NCBI GenBank assembly: GCA_022616655.1
Contig: JAKEEJ010000038.1
Location: 1 to 12,080 of the forward strand
DNA length: 12,080 nt
Direction: 5' to 3'
From: Nevskiales bacterium
GTDB lineage: Bacteria > Pseudomonadota > Gammaproteobacteria > Nevskiales > Nevskiaceae
The position numbers were made by a program, and so were the translations under genes. This document shows positions 1 through 7,558 of the stretch, one piece after another (within the stretch, counting starts at the first letter, position 1; every line of letters starts with the position of its first letter). A model generated the notes under the pieces. That model did not search any database. It was not told the DNA's origin and worked only from the letters and a program-made list of their open reading frames with translations.

Positions 1-100
1 CCGCTCTCGGCTACCGCTCGCCCATTGACTACGAACACCGGGTGGCCTGAGCATCCCCATATGGAGCACCCAGTGTGTCAACTAAATCGGGGCAACATCC
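1..100 (+). mobile_element. Right end of an IS3-like insertion sequence
   Basis: The transposase tail is followed after about 25 bases by TGTCAACTAAATCGGGGCAA (75-94). This resembles the terminal inverted repeats of IS3-family elements, where a TGTC-N-ACTAAA-CGGGG pattern is common. The other end lies outside the window, so the inverted repeat and target duplication cannot be checked. The boundary near 95-103 is an estimate. Confidence 0.45.
3..50 (+). pseudogene. C-terminal end of an IS3-family transposase (cut by window start)
   Basis: Reading from base 3 to the TGA at 48-50 gives ALGYRSPIDYEHRVA. The LGYRSPxDYE pattern is the usual extreme C-terminus of the IS3-family OrfB integrase (rve/DDE domain), which catalyses strand transfer during transposition. 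Only 15 codons are inside the window, so the catalytic DDE residues cannot be seen and I cannot tell whether the gene is intact. It is listed as a fragment for that reason. The sequence just downstream resembles an IS end, which supports the call. It is a short motif match and could be wrong. Confidence 0.55.
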
Positions 101-110
101 CCTATTCATT

Positions 111-135
111 GTCATTTCGAGCGTAGCGAGAAATC
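111..135. repeat. Dispersed imperfect palindrome of the GTCATTTCGAGCG type
   Basis: Bases 111-135 read GTCATTTCGAGCG followed by TAGCGAGAAATC. The outer ATTTC/GAAAT arms and inner GC/GC pairs form an imperfect dyad. Motifs of this form (GTCATT-C-GAGCG-AGCGA-GAATC) recur in intergenic DNA of many bacterial genomes. Only one copy is in this window, so its status as a repeat rests on general recognition. It lies between the IS end and the Cys-rich gene. Confidence 0.35.
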
Positions 136-215
136 CGGCGTTAGCCCTCGACGTTCTCTCGCTGACAGAGGGTGTTGCAATGCGTCAGCGCCCAATCCAA
201 CACAAGGAGGATGAA

Positions 216-602
216 ATGAAATTCTGGAGAAGTGCAGCGACGACCGTACTGCTTCTGTTCTCTCAGCTGGTCATTGCGGGCGATTGTGACTACTGCGTAT
301 GCAAAGGCAACGATACGGCCAATAGCTGCACAACATGCTGCAACGCCGCCGCGAAACTCGGGCTCAGCCCCACAAAATTGGAGCTGCGAATATCCGATGA
401 CGGGAAGGCCATCGTTGATCAAAACGGGAAAGAGGTTGCACGATTCGCCGAAGGCATCAAGGTTCAAATCACGACAAAGGGCGTCAAAAATCAAAAATTG
501 CAGGGTTGCTGGCATTGCTATCCGGTGTGTGTTGTATGGGATGGGAATCAATGTGTGCAGTGGATGCGCACTTGTGACTGGGACTTTGATTGTAAGAAGT
601 AA
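216..602 (+). CDS. Small secreted cysteine-rich protein, function unknown
   Basis: I do not recognise this family. The ATG at 216 is chosen because an AAGGAGG ribosome-binding site (204-210) lies just upstream and the protein then begins with a clear signal peptide: basic MKFWR, a hydrophobic stretch to about residue 20, and a probable signal peptidase I site after VIA. The 128-residue precursor should leave a mature protein of about 107 residues with 12 cysteines. They fall in two clusters: an N-terminal CDYCVC...SCTTCC group and a C-terminal CWHCYPVC...C...C...C group. Between them is a cysteine-free hydrophilic stretch of about 60 residues. There is no lipobox with cysteine at +1. Even cysteine number and export suggest disulfides in the periplasm or outside the cell, though metal binding is possible. 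Base composition is visibly more AT-rich than the neighbours, and an IS end lies upstream, consistent with acquired DNA. Confidence 0.8.
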   Translation: MKFWRSAATTVLLLFSQLVIAGDCDYCVCKGNDTANSCTTCCNAAAKLGLSPTKLELRISDDGKAIVDQNGKEVARFAEGIKVQITTKGVKNQKLQGCWHCYPVCVVWDGNQCVQWMRTCDWDFDCKK

Positions 603-704
603 CGAACGCGCCAGTCCTGGTTTGTGAGTACCGTATTGCTTTGCTGAGTCTCGCGGCTCACGAAAATCCCCCACCCCGTGCCCGGATGGTGCGGCCGGTG
701 ATGT

Positions 705-2618
705 TCAGGCGAAAGTCGAGCGCAGCTCGCGGACTTTCTGCTCCAGCGCGGCGGCGCTGGCGTTCTGTGGCGGTACCGGCTCGCCGATGACCAGGCCGAT
801 GCGCGCGCGGAAGCGCCGCGGCAGCCGCGCGCGTTGCAGGCGCAGTTTCAGCCAGCGCCGCGACCACATGCTGCGCCATACGCTACGCAACGCCATCGGA
901 ATCACCGGCACCGGCGTGCGCTGGAGGGCGCGCTCGATGCCCGGGCGGAAGGGCTGAATTTTCCCATCCGGCGTCAGGCCGCCTTCCGGAAAGATGCCGA
1001 CCACTTCGCCGGCCTTGAGCGCGCGTTCGATCTCGTCAAAGGCGCGGTTCATCAATTCTGCGTCCTCGCGGGCGCCCGCAATCGGGATGGCGCGCGCCGT
1101 CTTGAAAATCCAGTTCAACACCGGAATCCGCAGCAGCTTGTAATACATCACAAAGCGCACCGGCCGGCGCACCGTGCCCCCGACAATCAGCGCGTCAATA
1201 AAACTGACGTGATTGCACACCACCACGCAGGGCCCGGTATCGGGAATCCGGTCGAGGCCCTCGACCCGGATGCGGTACAGCGCGTTGATCAGCAGCCAGG
1301 CGATGAAGCGCATCAGGAACTCGGGCACCAGGCTGTAGATGAACAGCGCCACGGCGGCGTTCATCAGGGCCGCCGTGAGCAGCAGTTGCGGAACGCTCAG
1401 GCCGGCATTCAACAGGGCGACGGAGGCGCCGGCCGACACCACCATGAACAGCGCATTGAGAATGTTGTTGCCGGCGATGATGCGCGAGCGGTGCGTGGGC
1501 TCGGAACGGCTCTGGACCAGCGCATACAGCGGCACGATGTAGAACCCGCCGAACAAACCGATCATGAACAGATCGAAGAGCACGCGGCCGCCCCCGTGCC
1601 AGAACTGCAGCGCGCTGAGCCCCACGACGCCTGCCGGGTCGGGATGGGCAAAGTACAGGTCCACGCCGAACAGGGTCAGGCCGATGGAGCCGAAGGGCAC
1701 CAGACCGATCTCCACCTTGCGGCCGGACAGGCGCTCGCACAGCAGCGAGCCGCCGCCAACGCCGACCGTGAACACCGTGAGCAGCAGCGTCACCACACTT
1801 TCGTCCCCGCCGAGGTAGGTCCGGGTGTACACCGGCAGCTGCGACAGGAACGTAACACCGTAAAACCAGAACCAGGAGATCCCGAGCACGGACAGGAACA
1901 CCGTTCGCCGGGTCTGCATGAAGCGGAAGTTGCGCCAGGTTTCGGTGAACGGATTCCAGTTCACGTGCAGGTCCGGCACGACCGCCGGCGCCGGCGGGAT
2001 GCGCCGGCTGGCGGCGTAGCCCGCCAGCGCCATCAACACCACGACACCACCGACCAGGACGTGGCCCTGATCCGCGGCCATCAGCACGCCGCCCAGCAGG
2101 GAGCCGAGCAGAATGGCGGCAAAGGTGCCGGTCTCCACGAGGCCATTGCCGCCCACCAATTCATAATCCTTCAGGTGCTGCGGCAGGAGTCCGTACTTGA
2201 CCGGCCCGAACAGCGCGGACTGCGTGCCGAGCAGGAACAACACCGCGAGCAGGAACTCCGTCTGCCCGCGGTACAGGCCGTACGCGGCCAGCAGCATGAT
2301 GCCGATCTCCAGCAGCTTGAGACCGCGGATCAGGCGCGATTTCTCGTACTTTTCCGCGAGCTGGCCCGCGGTGGCCGAGAACAGGAAGAACGGCAGGATG
2401 AACAGGCCCGCCGCCAGATTCACATAGACGTTGATCTGGGTCTGCGTCAGGTTCACCGCCTGAAACGCAATCAGGATCACCAGCGCATTCTTGTAGACGT
2501 TGTCGTTGAAGGCGCCGAAAGCCTGGGTCCAGAAGAAGGGGCCGAAGCGGCGCTCGCGCAGCAGGCCGAACTGGTTAGAGCTCATGGACACAAGTCTATC
2601 CGAGCACCGGTACAGCAT
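705..2618 (-). CDS. MFS (LplT-like) transporter fused to a PlsC-like phospholipid acyltransferase
   Basis: The protein has 637 residues from the ATG at 2618. The first ~430 form a 12-helix MFS domain of the lysophospholipid-transporter (LplT) type, with FFWTQAFGAFNDNVYKNALV near the start. The remainder is a glycerolipid acyltransferase domain with the catalytic HX4D motif (NHVSFID, His about 470) and the glycerophosphate-binding FPEGG motif (Phe about 543). The inferred role is flipping and reacylation of lysophospholipid at the inner membrane. E. coli splits this between LplT and Aas, and larger fusions also carry an acyl-ACP synthetase, which is absent here. The C-terminus looks natural rather than truncated. 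Start choice: AAGGA sits eight bases before the ATG at 2618, but family similarity begins close to the in-frame ATG at 2585 (626 residues), so either is possible. It is divergent from typA and convergent with the Cys-rich gene. Confidence 0.88.
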   Translation of the reverse strand: MLYRCSDRLVSMSSNQFGLLRERRFGPFFWTQAFGAFNDNVYKNALVILIAFQAVNLTQTQINVYVNLAAGLFILPFFLFSATAGQLAEKYEKSRLIRGLKLLEIGIMLLAAYGLYRGQTEFLLAVLFLLGTQSALFGPVKYGLLPQHLKDYELVGGNGLVETGTFAAILLGSLLGGVLMAADQGHVLVGGVVVLMALAGYAASRRIPPAPAVVPDLHVNWNPFTETWRNFRFMQTRRTVFLSVLGISWFWFYGVTFLSQLPVYTRTYLGGDESVVTLLLTVFTVGVGGGSLLCERLSGRKVEIGLVPFGSIGLTLFGVDLYFAHPDPAGVVGLSALQFWHGGGRVLFDLFMIGLFGGFYIVPLYALVQSRSEPTHRSRIIAGNNILNALFMVVSAGASVALLNAGLSVPQLLLTAALMNAAVALFIYSLVPEFLMRFIAWLLINALYRIRVEGLDRIPDTGPCVVVCNHVSFIDALIVGGTVRRPVRFVMYYKLLRIPVLNWIFKTARAIPIAGAREDAELMNRAFDEIERALKAGEVVGIFPEGGLTPDGKIQPFRPGIERALQRTPVPVIPMALRSVWRSMWSRRWLKLRLQRARLPRRFRARIGLVIGEPVPPQNASAAALEQKVRELRSTFA

Positions 2619-2656
2619 CTGAAGAGTCCTTCCCCTATACTGCGCGACCTTTTTCA

Positions 2657-2787
2657 GCCCCTCATCCGCCCCCCTCACCCGCCGCTTCGCGGCGGCCTCT
2701 CTCCGTAAACGGGGAGAGGCGAAGAATGCAGTTCTCCTCTCCCCACGAAGTGGGGAGAGGGTTAGGGTGAGGGGCGGGTGAGGGGCA
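2657..2787. repeat. Cluster of nested palindromes in the divergent acyltransferase-typA spacer
   Basis: Three hairpins lie in a row. The first is CCGCCGC/GCGGCGG around TTC (2679-2695). The second is an 11-bp stem with one mismatch around TAAA (2695-2720). The third is a perfect 11-bp stem, CCTCTCCCCAC/GTGGGGAGAGG, around GAA (2736-2760). Outer arms also match in inverse orientation: CCCCTCA-type sequence at 2659-2680 against GGGTGAGGGG-type sequence at 2765-2785. CCCTCACCC-CCTCTCCCC units of this kind are common dispersed palindromes in proteobacterial spacers. It fills almost the whole region where both promoters should be. Confidence 0.7.
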
Positions 2788-2800
2788 AGTCGAGACGACC

Positions 2801-4636
2801 GTGATTCAGAACCTGCGCAACATCGCCATCATCGCCCACGTGGACCACGGCAAGACCACGCTGGTGGATAAACTCTTGCGCCAGAGCCAGACGCTCGACG
2901 CCCGCGAGCAGCTGGGCGAGCGGATCATGGATTCCAACGATCTGGAGCGCGAACGCGGCATCACGATTCTGGCCAAGAACACCGCCATCCGCTGGCTGGA
3001 CACACGCACGGGCACCGATTACCGCATCAATATCGTGGACACGCCCGGCCATGCCGATTTTGGCGGCGAGGTGGAGCGCGTGCTGTCCATGGTGGATTCG
3101 GTGTGCCTGCTGGTGGACGCCGCCGACGGCCCGATGCCGCAAACGCGCTTTGTCACGCAGAAGGCCTTCAACATGGGGCTCAACCCCATCGTCGTGATCA
3201 ACAAGATTGACCGCCCCGGGGCGCGCGCAAGCTGGTGCGTGGACCAGGTGTTCGATCTGTTCGACCGCCTCGGCGCCACGGAGCAGCAGCTCGACTTTCC
3301 GATCGTCTACGCCTCGGCCCTGCACGGCTACGCCGGCGACAGCCCGGACCTCCGCGAAGGCAACATGGACCCGTTGTTCCAGACTATCGTGGACCGGGTG
3401 CGCCCGCCCGACGTGGACGTGGCCGGGCCGTTTCAGATGCAGATCACCTCGCTGGCGTATTCCAGCTACGTGGGCGTCATCGGTACCGGCCGCATCAAGC
3501 GCGGCAAGGTCAAAACCGGCATGCCGGTGGCGGTGATTGATCGCGACGGCCGCCAGCGCCAGGGCCGCGTGCTGCAGGTGCTGGGCTTCATGGGTCTGGA
3601 CAAGATCGAAGTACCCGAGGCGCAGGCCGGCGACATCGTGGCCCTGACCGGAATTGAAGACCTCGGAATTTCCGAGACCGTGTGTGATCTCAAGGTGGCC
3701 GAAGGACTGCCGACTTTGCAGGTGGACGAGCCCACCATGAGCATGGGCTTTGAGGTCAACAAGTCGCCTTTCGCCGGCCAGGACGGCAAGTTTGTGACCA
3801 GCCGCCAGATCGCCGAGCGGCTCAAGCGCGAGCTCAAAACCAATGTGGCCCTGCGGGTGGACTTTGAGGCCGCCGGTGGCGAGGCCTTCAAGGTGTCGGG
3901 CCGCGGCCTGCTGCACCTGGGCATCCTGCTGGAGAACATGCGGCGCGAAGGCTACGAAGTGGCCGTGTCGCGCCCCGAAGTGATCGAAAAAGAAGTGGAC
4001 GGCGTGCGGTGCGAGCCCTTCGAGATACTGGTGGCCGACGTGGAATCCCAGCACCAGGGCGGCGTGATTGAGGCGCTGGCCAAGCGCGGCGGCCAGATGA
4101 AGAACATGGTGCCCGACGGCAAGGGCCGGGTGCGGCTGGAATACGCCATTCCCACGCGCGGACTGATCGGCTTCCAGACCGAATTCATGTCCATGACCTC
4201 GGGCACCGGCATGGTGTTCCACAATTTCGATCACTACGGCGAAATCGTCCCCAGCACCATCGGCGAGCGCCACAACGGCGTGCTGATCAGCAATGAGCAG
4301 GGCAAGGTGCTGGCGTATGCGCTGTTCAATCTGCAGGACCGCGGCCGCTTGCTGGTGGAGCACGGCGACGAGGTCTACGAAGGTCAGATCATCGGCATCC
4401 ACACCCGCGACAACGATCTGGTGGTCAACGCGCTCAAGGGCAAGAAGCTCACCAACATGCGCGCCGCCGGGTCGGACGAAAAACTCATCATCACCCCGCC
4501 CCTGCGCCTGTCGCTGGAGCAGGCGCTGGAGTTCATCAACGACGACGAACTGGTCGAGATCACGCCCAAATTCGTCCGGGTGCGCAAGCGCTTCCTGAAA
4601 GAAAACGAGCGCAAGCGCGCCGGACGCGCGGAGTAA
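2801..4636 (+). CDS. typA: Ribosome-associated GTPase TypA/BipA
   Basis: This translational GTPase of the EF-G/LepA superfamily binds 70S ribosomes and assists late 50S assembly and growth under stress such as cold. At 611 residues it is close to the usual length (about 607 in E. coli). Motifs are intact: G1 HVDHGKTT (13-20), the G2 region ERGIT (51-55), G3 DTPGH (80-84) and G4 NKID (134-137). They are followed by the beta-barrel domain, EF-G-like domains, and the typical C-terminal segment with [10 protein letters not shown] and VRVRKRFL. The start is the GTG at 2801: the N-terminus [20 protein letters not shown] matches the family, and an in-frame stop at 2768 leaves little room upstream. 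No strong Shine-Dalgarno sequence precedes it (GAGACGACC only). The gene is monocistronic here, divergent from the acyltransferase and convergent with the DUF2339 gene. Confidence 0.97.
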   Translation: MIQNLRNIAIIAHVDHGKTTLVDKLLRQSQTLDAREQLGERIMDSNDLERERGITILAKNTAIRWLDTRTGTDYRINIVDTPGHADFGGEVERVLSMVDSVCLLVDAADGPMPQTRFVTQKAFNMGLNPIVVINKIDRPGARASWCVDQVFDLFDRLGATEQQLDFPIVYASALHGYAGDSPDLREGNMDPLFQTIVDRVRPPDVDVAGPFQMQITSLAYSSYVGVIGTGRIKRGKVKTGMPVAVIDRDGRQRQGRVLQVLGFMGLDKIEVPEAQAGDIVALTGIEDLGISETVCDLKVAEGLPTLQVDEPTMSMGFEVNKSPFAGQDGKFVTSRQIAERLKRELKTNVALRVDFEAAGGEAFKVSGRGLLHLGILLENMRREGYEVAVSRPEVIEKEVDGVRCEPFEILVADVESQHQGGVIEALAKRGGQMKNMVPDGKGRVRLEYAIPTRGLIGFQTEFMSMTSGTGMVFHNFDHYGEIVPSTIGERHNGVLISNEQGKVLAYALFNLQDRGRLLVEHGDEVYEGQIIGIHTRDNDLVVNALKGKKLTNMRAAGSDEKLIITPPLRLSLEQALEFINDDELVEITPKFVRVRKRFLKENERKRAGRAE

Positions 4637-4644
4637 CGCTACGC

Positions 4645-4670
4645 CCCGGACGATGAGGTCACGGTCCGGG
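4645..4670 (+). terminator. Weak hairpin after typA
   Basis: CCCGGAC (4645-4651) pairs with GTCCGGG (4664-4670) around a 12-base loop, beginning nine bases after the typA stop. No T-tract follows, so it is not a typical Rho-independent terminator. It may simply protect the 3' end of the transcript. It is the only stem near the typA end that I can support. Confidence 0.3.
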
Positions 4671-4678
4671 TGTGACAT

Positions 4679-4714
4679 GGTCACCTGCCCCTTGGTGGTA
4701 ATCATGGCTTTCAT
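4679..4714 (-). pseudogene. N-terminal fossil of an AbrB/MazE-type antitoxin
   Basis: Read on the minus strand from the ATG at 4714, twelve codons give MKAMITTKGQVT. This is the start of the SpoVT/AbrB swapped-hairpin DNA-binding domain (typically MKxxITxKGQVTIPK), found in MazE/VapB-like antitoxins. After QVT the expected I-P-K is replaced by M-S-H-P-D and the frame runs on, antisense, into the 3' end of typA with no further similarity, so the gene is broken near 4678. An in-frame ATG at 4732 would add MSYFLR. No toxin gene is visible nearby. The match is short but highly characteristic, and the upstream palindrome adds support. It is probably a deletion remnant of a toxin-antitoxin locus. 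Confidence 0.5.
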
Positions 4715-4744
4715 GCGCAAAAAGTAAGACATGCGATTCTTACC

Positions 4745-4769
4745 CTCAAGTATTACCTGCATACTCGAG
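4745..4769 (-). promoter_or_regulatory. Palindrome upstream of the antitoxin fossil (candidate operator)
   Basis: CTCAAGTAT (4745-4753) and ATACTCGAG (4761-4769) are inverted repeats matching at 8 of 9 positions around a 7-base spacer. They lie about 30 bases upstream of the fossil ATG. On the minus strand the second half overlaps TAATAC, which could be a -10 box, but I see no convincing -35. AbrB/MazE-type antitoxins usually repress their own promoters by binding such palindromes. The assignment is inference from position and symmetry. Confidence 0.4.
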
Positions 4770-4807
4770 ACCCAGGGCCTGGATGGCGTGCGGTGTACGC
4801 CCGAAGT

Positions 4808-7492
4808 TCATCCGGGTTCGTGCGGGGAACGACCGGAACTCGGAGGCAAGGGCGAGAGATACCCGGCGAACAGCAGCAGGCCGCCGACGCCAAGAAAGGA
4901 AACAATGCGTGCCAGCGTGCCGCTGCCTTCCAGATCAATCAAGAACAGCTTGATCACCACCACCCCCATCAGTCCCGCCCCCACCAGCCAGAGCAGACGC
5001 TGTGCACGCCGCGCCGACAGCGTAATCAGGCTCAGACCCAGCAGGCCCCAGAAGATGGACAGCGAAGCCTGCACCAGGAAGGAATGGCGGACGCCGTGCC
5101 AGTCCCAGGGGGTTCCGGCCAGGTGATGCAGCGTGCGCACCAGCGCCGCACTGAGCCATAGAAAAACAAGGCCGCCGGCAATGGCCCGGACGATGGGTTC
5201 CAGGTGCAGGGTCCCGCGCCGCTCCGCACCGAGCGAGGCCCACCAGTACACAAGCACCGCCAGAATCAGGGCGACACTGACATCCAGGGGATTGAACAGG
5301 GGCAGGTACGGCAAGCCGGCGGCGCTGCCGTTACTGGAAAGATTGATGCAGAAAATCCATACGGCAGCAGCAGCGGCCAGCGGCGCGGCGCCCTGCAGGC
5401 GGTAAGTGTCGCGATGTTTTGAAACCGGCCAGAACGGCAGCGGCCGCGCCACGGCCCACAGCAACAGCGCGGGTGCCAGTCCCCAGGGCAGGTCCCGCCA
5501 GATTCCGGATACGGTCTGTGCAATCCGGTCATGGCTCTCCCAGGCGGTGAGCAGGGCAAGCAGCCAGTACAGGCCCGCGTGCAGGGTGCTCACCGGATGC
5601 TTCAACGATTGTCCGACGGGCGGTTCCAGGCGCAACAGCAGGAAATAACCAGCGCCCAGATACAAAACCCAGCCGACGCAGCCGGCTTCCGCAAACGGAT
5701 GCCGGCCAACCGCAGCGATGATTCCGGCCACCGCCATCAAGGGCAGCAACGCGGTGGCAATACGTTCCGGGAAAGCCCAGCGCAATCGGCGTGAAAGCAG
5801 AGACAAGCCCGCGAGGGTGAGGGCACCAAACGCAAGCGACGCGCCGTAATCCCAGGTTTCCGGTACCGAACGCCCAATTTCCGCCAGCCCCCCGTACATC
5901 CACCACGCCACTGCCCAGAGTGCCGCGGCGGTATCCGAGCCACGTTCGTACGACGCCAGCTCCCCCTTGTTACGGAACAGCCATAGACCGGTGCAGAAGC
6001 CCGCCGTGGTCAGCATCAGCGTGCCGACATACGCCGAATTACCCACCGACGGAGCGGCACTCAATTCCGGCAGGCCAATCAAATAGCCGACACCGCCCAG
6101 CAGTTGCAAGCCGGCGCCAAAGGCGCGCGCCAGTTTGCGCCGCTGGCGAAGGCCAATCCAGAACAAACCCGCGCCTTCAATGGCCCACATCGCCGTGGTG
6201 GTCTGCCGGTCAAACGCCAAGGGAATGGTCAGACTGATGAAAATCACGCCCAGCGCGGCAAATGCCTCACAGAGCAGCCGTAGATTCTGCCGTCCGCTGT
6301 GGAACAGCGCCCAGGCCAGTCCCAGATAAAACAGGCCGAAGCCCAGAGCGCTCCAGGCCAGGCCGTATTCGATCTTCGAAATCAGCGTGGCATGCAGGGT
6401 AAAAGCAACGACGGGCAGGCCGAAGACCAGCGAGCCGGAGACGTAACCCCTGAGGTCCGGTTTCTGCCGCAACGAAAACAGGATGGAGACCGCGACGTAC
6501 AGGAGAAAGAACAACAGCAGAAAGAAATCCGTGCTGACCCGTTTATCCGGCTGATAGGACAATACGCGGAACACACCGGTGATGCCGAAAGTGAAGACAA
6601 ATCCCAGCAGGTTCAGCACGCGCCAGGCGCGGAACCAGGCCACCGCGAAAATGCCGAGGTTCAGTGCGGTGTAATAACTGAACAGCGCAATGTGGTTGCT
6701 GCTGTCGGTGGACAGCAGGATCGGCGCCAGAAAGCCGCCGCCGGAACCGATGACCGCCAGCGGCAGCGCACCTTGTGCGGCCGCCAACACCGCGCCCGAA
6801 ACGGCAACGGCCACCAGCAGCGGCAGGGCCAGGCCGAGTGGCAGCAACGAATACAGCCGCGTTGCCGCAAACAGTGTCAGATACAAGCCCGCGATGCCGC
6901 CGCCCTGCAGAATCTGCGAAAAAGTGGCGCGCCTTTGCCGCATACGCCAACCCAGAATCAGCAGGGCCAGGGCTCCAGCCGCCAGCGCCAGAAAGCGCAG
7001 CTCAATCGGAAACAATCCGCGCTCCGCGGAATACTTCGCGAGAAAGCTGCCACCAAAGAACAACACCACAATACCGGCACGCGCCAGCGGATTACCGCGC
7101 CGGAACCAGGCCACGGCCTGCCCGATAAGACGATCCAATTGCGACAGAGCCGGTGGCAGCAACGACCCGGAAACCGGCGAGGGTTGTGGTTTTATCCGCG
7201 CCACGGTTTCAGCAGAAGCGGCGACCGGTACTGGAGGCGGGGGGAGGTCGGACGGTACGGCATGGGCTTGCGGCGGCTCACCGAGCGGCTTCTCTGTCTC
7301 CTGTATCTGGAGACGACGCAGCAGATGGCCGATCAGACCGCGCAGGTGCACCGTTTCTGCAAAGAGATATCCCAGCAGGCCGCCCGCCCAGATCGCAGAC
7401 TTGTCACCCGTCAGGACCGCGAGCAACCAGGCCCCACCCAGAACCCAGGCCAGCATCCACCAGACCGACGGTTTCGTCTTGAGATTTTCCAT
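4808..7492 (-). CDS. DUF2339 multi-pass membrane protein
   Basis: The 894-residue protein is almost entirely hydrophobic helices, well over twenty predicted membrane spans. The family signature RGNPLARAGIVVLFFGGSFL follows at about residues 132-151, after a first hydrophobic segment (about 11-48) and a proline-rich linker (about 70-108). The C-terminus (SGTLARIVSFLGVGGLLL then a glycine-rich end) also fits DUF2339 (Pfam PF10101). The biochemical role of this family is unknown; location in the inner membrane is inferred from the helices. Start: the ATG at 7492 gives MENLKTKPSVWW and a sensible first helix. The longer reading begins with TTG at 7537 and adds a region I do not recognise. The ribosome-binding site is weak (GGGGG four bases upstream). 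It lies downstream of the glycosyltransferase on the same strand, separated from it by a MITE-like element. Confidence 0.88.
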   Translation of the reverse strand: MENLKTKPSVWWMLAWVLGGAWLLAVLTGDKSAIWAGGLLGYLFAETVHLRGLIGHLLRRLQIQETEKPLGEPPQAHAVPSDLPPPPVPVAASAETVARIKPQPSPVSGSLLPPALSQLDRLIGQAVAWFRRGNPLARAGIVVLFFGGSFLAKYSAERGLFPIELRFLALAAGALALLILGWRMRQRRATFSQILQGGGIAGLYLTLFAATRLYSLLPLGLALPLLVAVAVSGAVLAAAQGALPLAVIGSGGGFLAPILLSTDSSNHIALFSYYTALNLGIFAVAWFRAWRVLNLLGFVFTFGITGVFRVLSYQPDKRVSTDFFLLLFFLLYVAVSILFSLRQKPDLRGYVSGSLVFGLPVVAFTLHATLISKIEYGLAWSALGFGLFYLGLAWALFHSGRQNLRLLCEAFAALGVIFISLTIPLAFDRQTTTAMWAIEGAGLFWIGLRQRRKLARAFGAGLQLLGGVGYLIGLPELSAAPSVGNSAYVGTLMLTTAGFCTGLWLFRNKGELASYERGSDTAAALWAVAWWMYGGLAEIGRSVPETWDYGASLAFGALTLAGLSLLSRRLRWAFPERIATALLPLMAVAGIIAAVGRHPFAEAGCVGWVLYLGAGYFLLLRLEPPVGQSLKHPVSTLHAGLYWLLALLTAWESHDRIAQTVSGIWRDLPWGLAPALLLWAVARPLPFWPVSKHRDTYRLQGAAPLAAAAAVWIFCINLSSNGSAAGLPYLPLFNPLDVSVALILAVLVYWWASLGAERRGTLHLEPIVRAIAGGLVFLWLSAALVRTLHHLAGTPWDWHGVRHSFLVQASLSIFWGLLGLSLITLSARRAQRLLWLVGAGLMGVVVIKLFLIDLEGSGTLARIVSFLGVGGLLLFAGYLSPLPPSSGRSPHEPG

Positions 7493-7558
7493 GTGCCCCC
7501 GTGCGAAAGGCAGATTACACGAACGGCAACGCAGCAATCGTAAAGTCCGTAACGGGCC

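Noticed and set aside
141..674. Minus-strand open frame across the Cys-rich gene
   Set aside because: No ribosome-binding site or recognisable domain. The plus-strand gene has a strong Shine-Dalgarno sequence and a signal peptide.
603..704. Terminator between the convergent Cys-rich and acyltransferase genes
   Set aside because: Only short stems such as TGAG/CTCA can be found and no T-tract follows, so I cannot support a terminator there.
834..2708. Long plus-strand open frame (624 codons) opposite the MFS-acyltransferase gene
   Set aside because: It is the antisense shadow of a high-G+C gene. Its translation is rich in His, Gln, Arg and Ala with no domain pattern, while the minus strand encodes clear MFS and acyltransferase motifs.
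2762..4762. Long minus-strand open frame (666 codons) opposite typA
   Set aside because: Nearly all of it is antisense to typA, with low-complexity His/Ala/Val-rich translation. Only its first residues, in the spacer, are meaningful, and they are reported separately as the antitoxin fossil.
7493..7537. Extension of the DUF2339 protein to a TTG at 7537
   Set aside because: The start codon is rare, no ribosome-binding site is evident, and the ATG at 7492 already gives a suitable N-terminus. The CxxC in the extension (CRSC) is probably chance.
6299..7543. Plus-strand open frame (414 codons) opposite the DUF2339 gene
   Set aside because: Gln/Arg-rich translation without recognisable motifs. The opposite strand encodes a coherent membrane protein.
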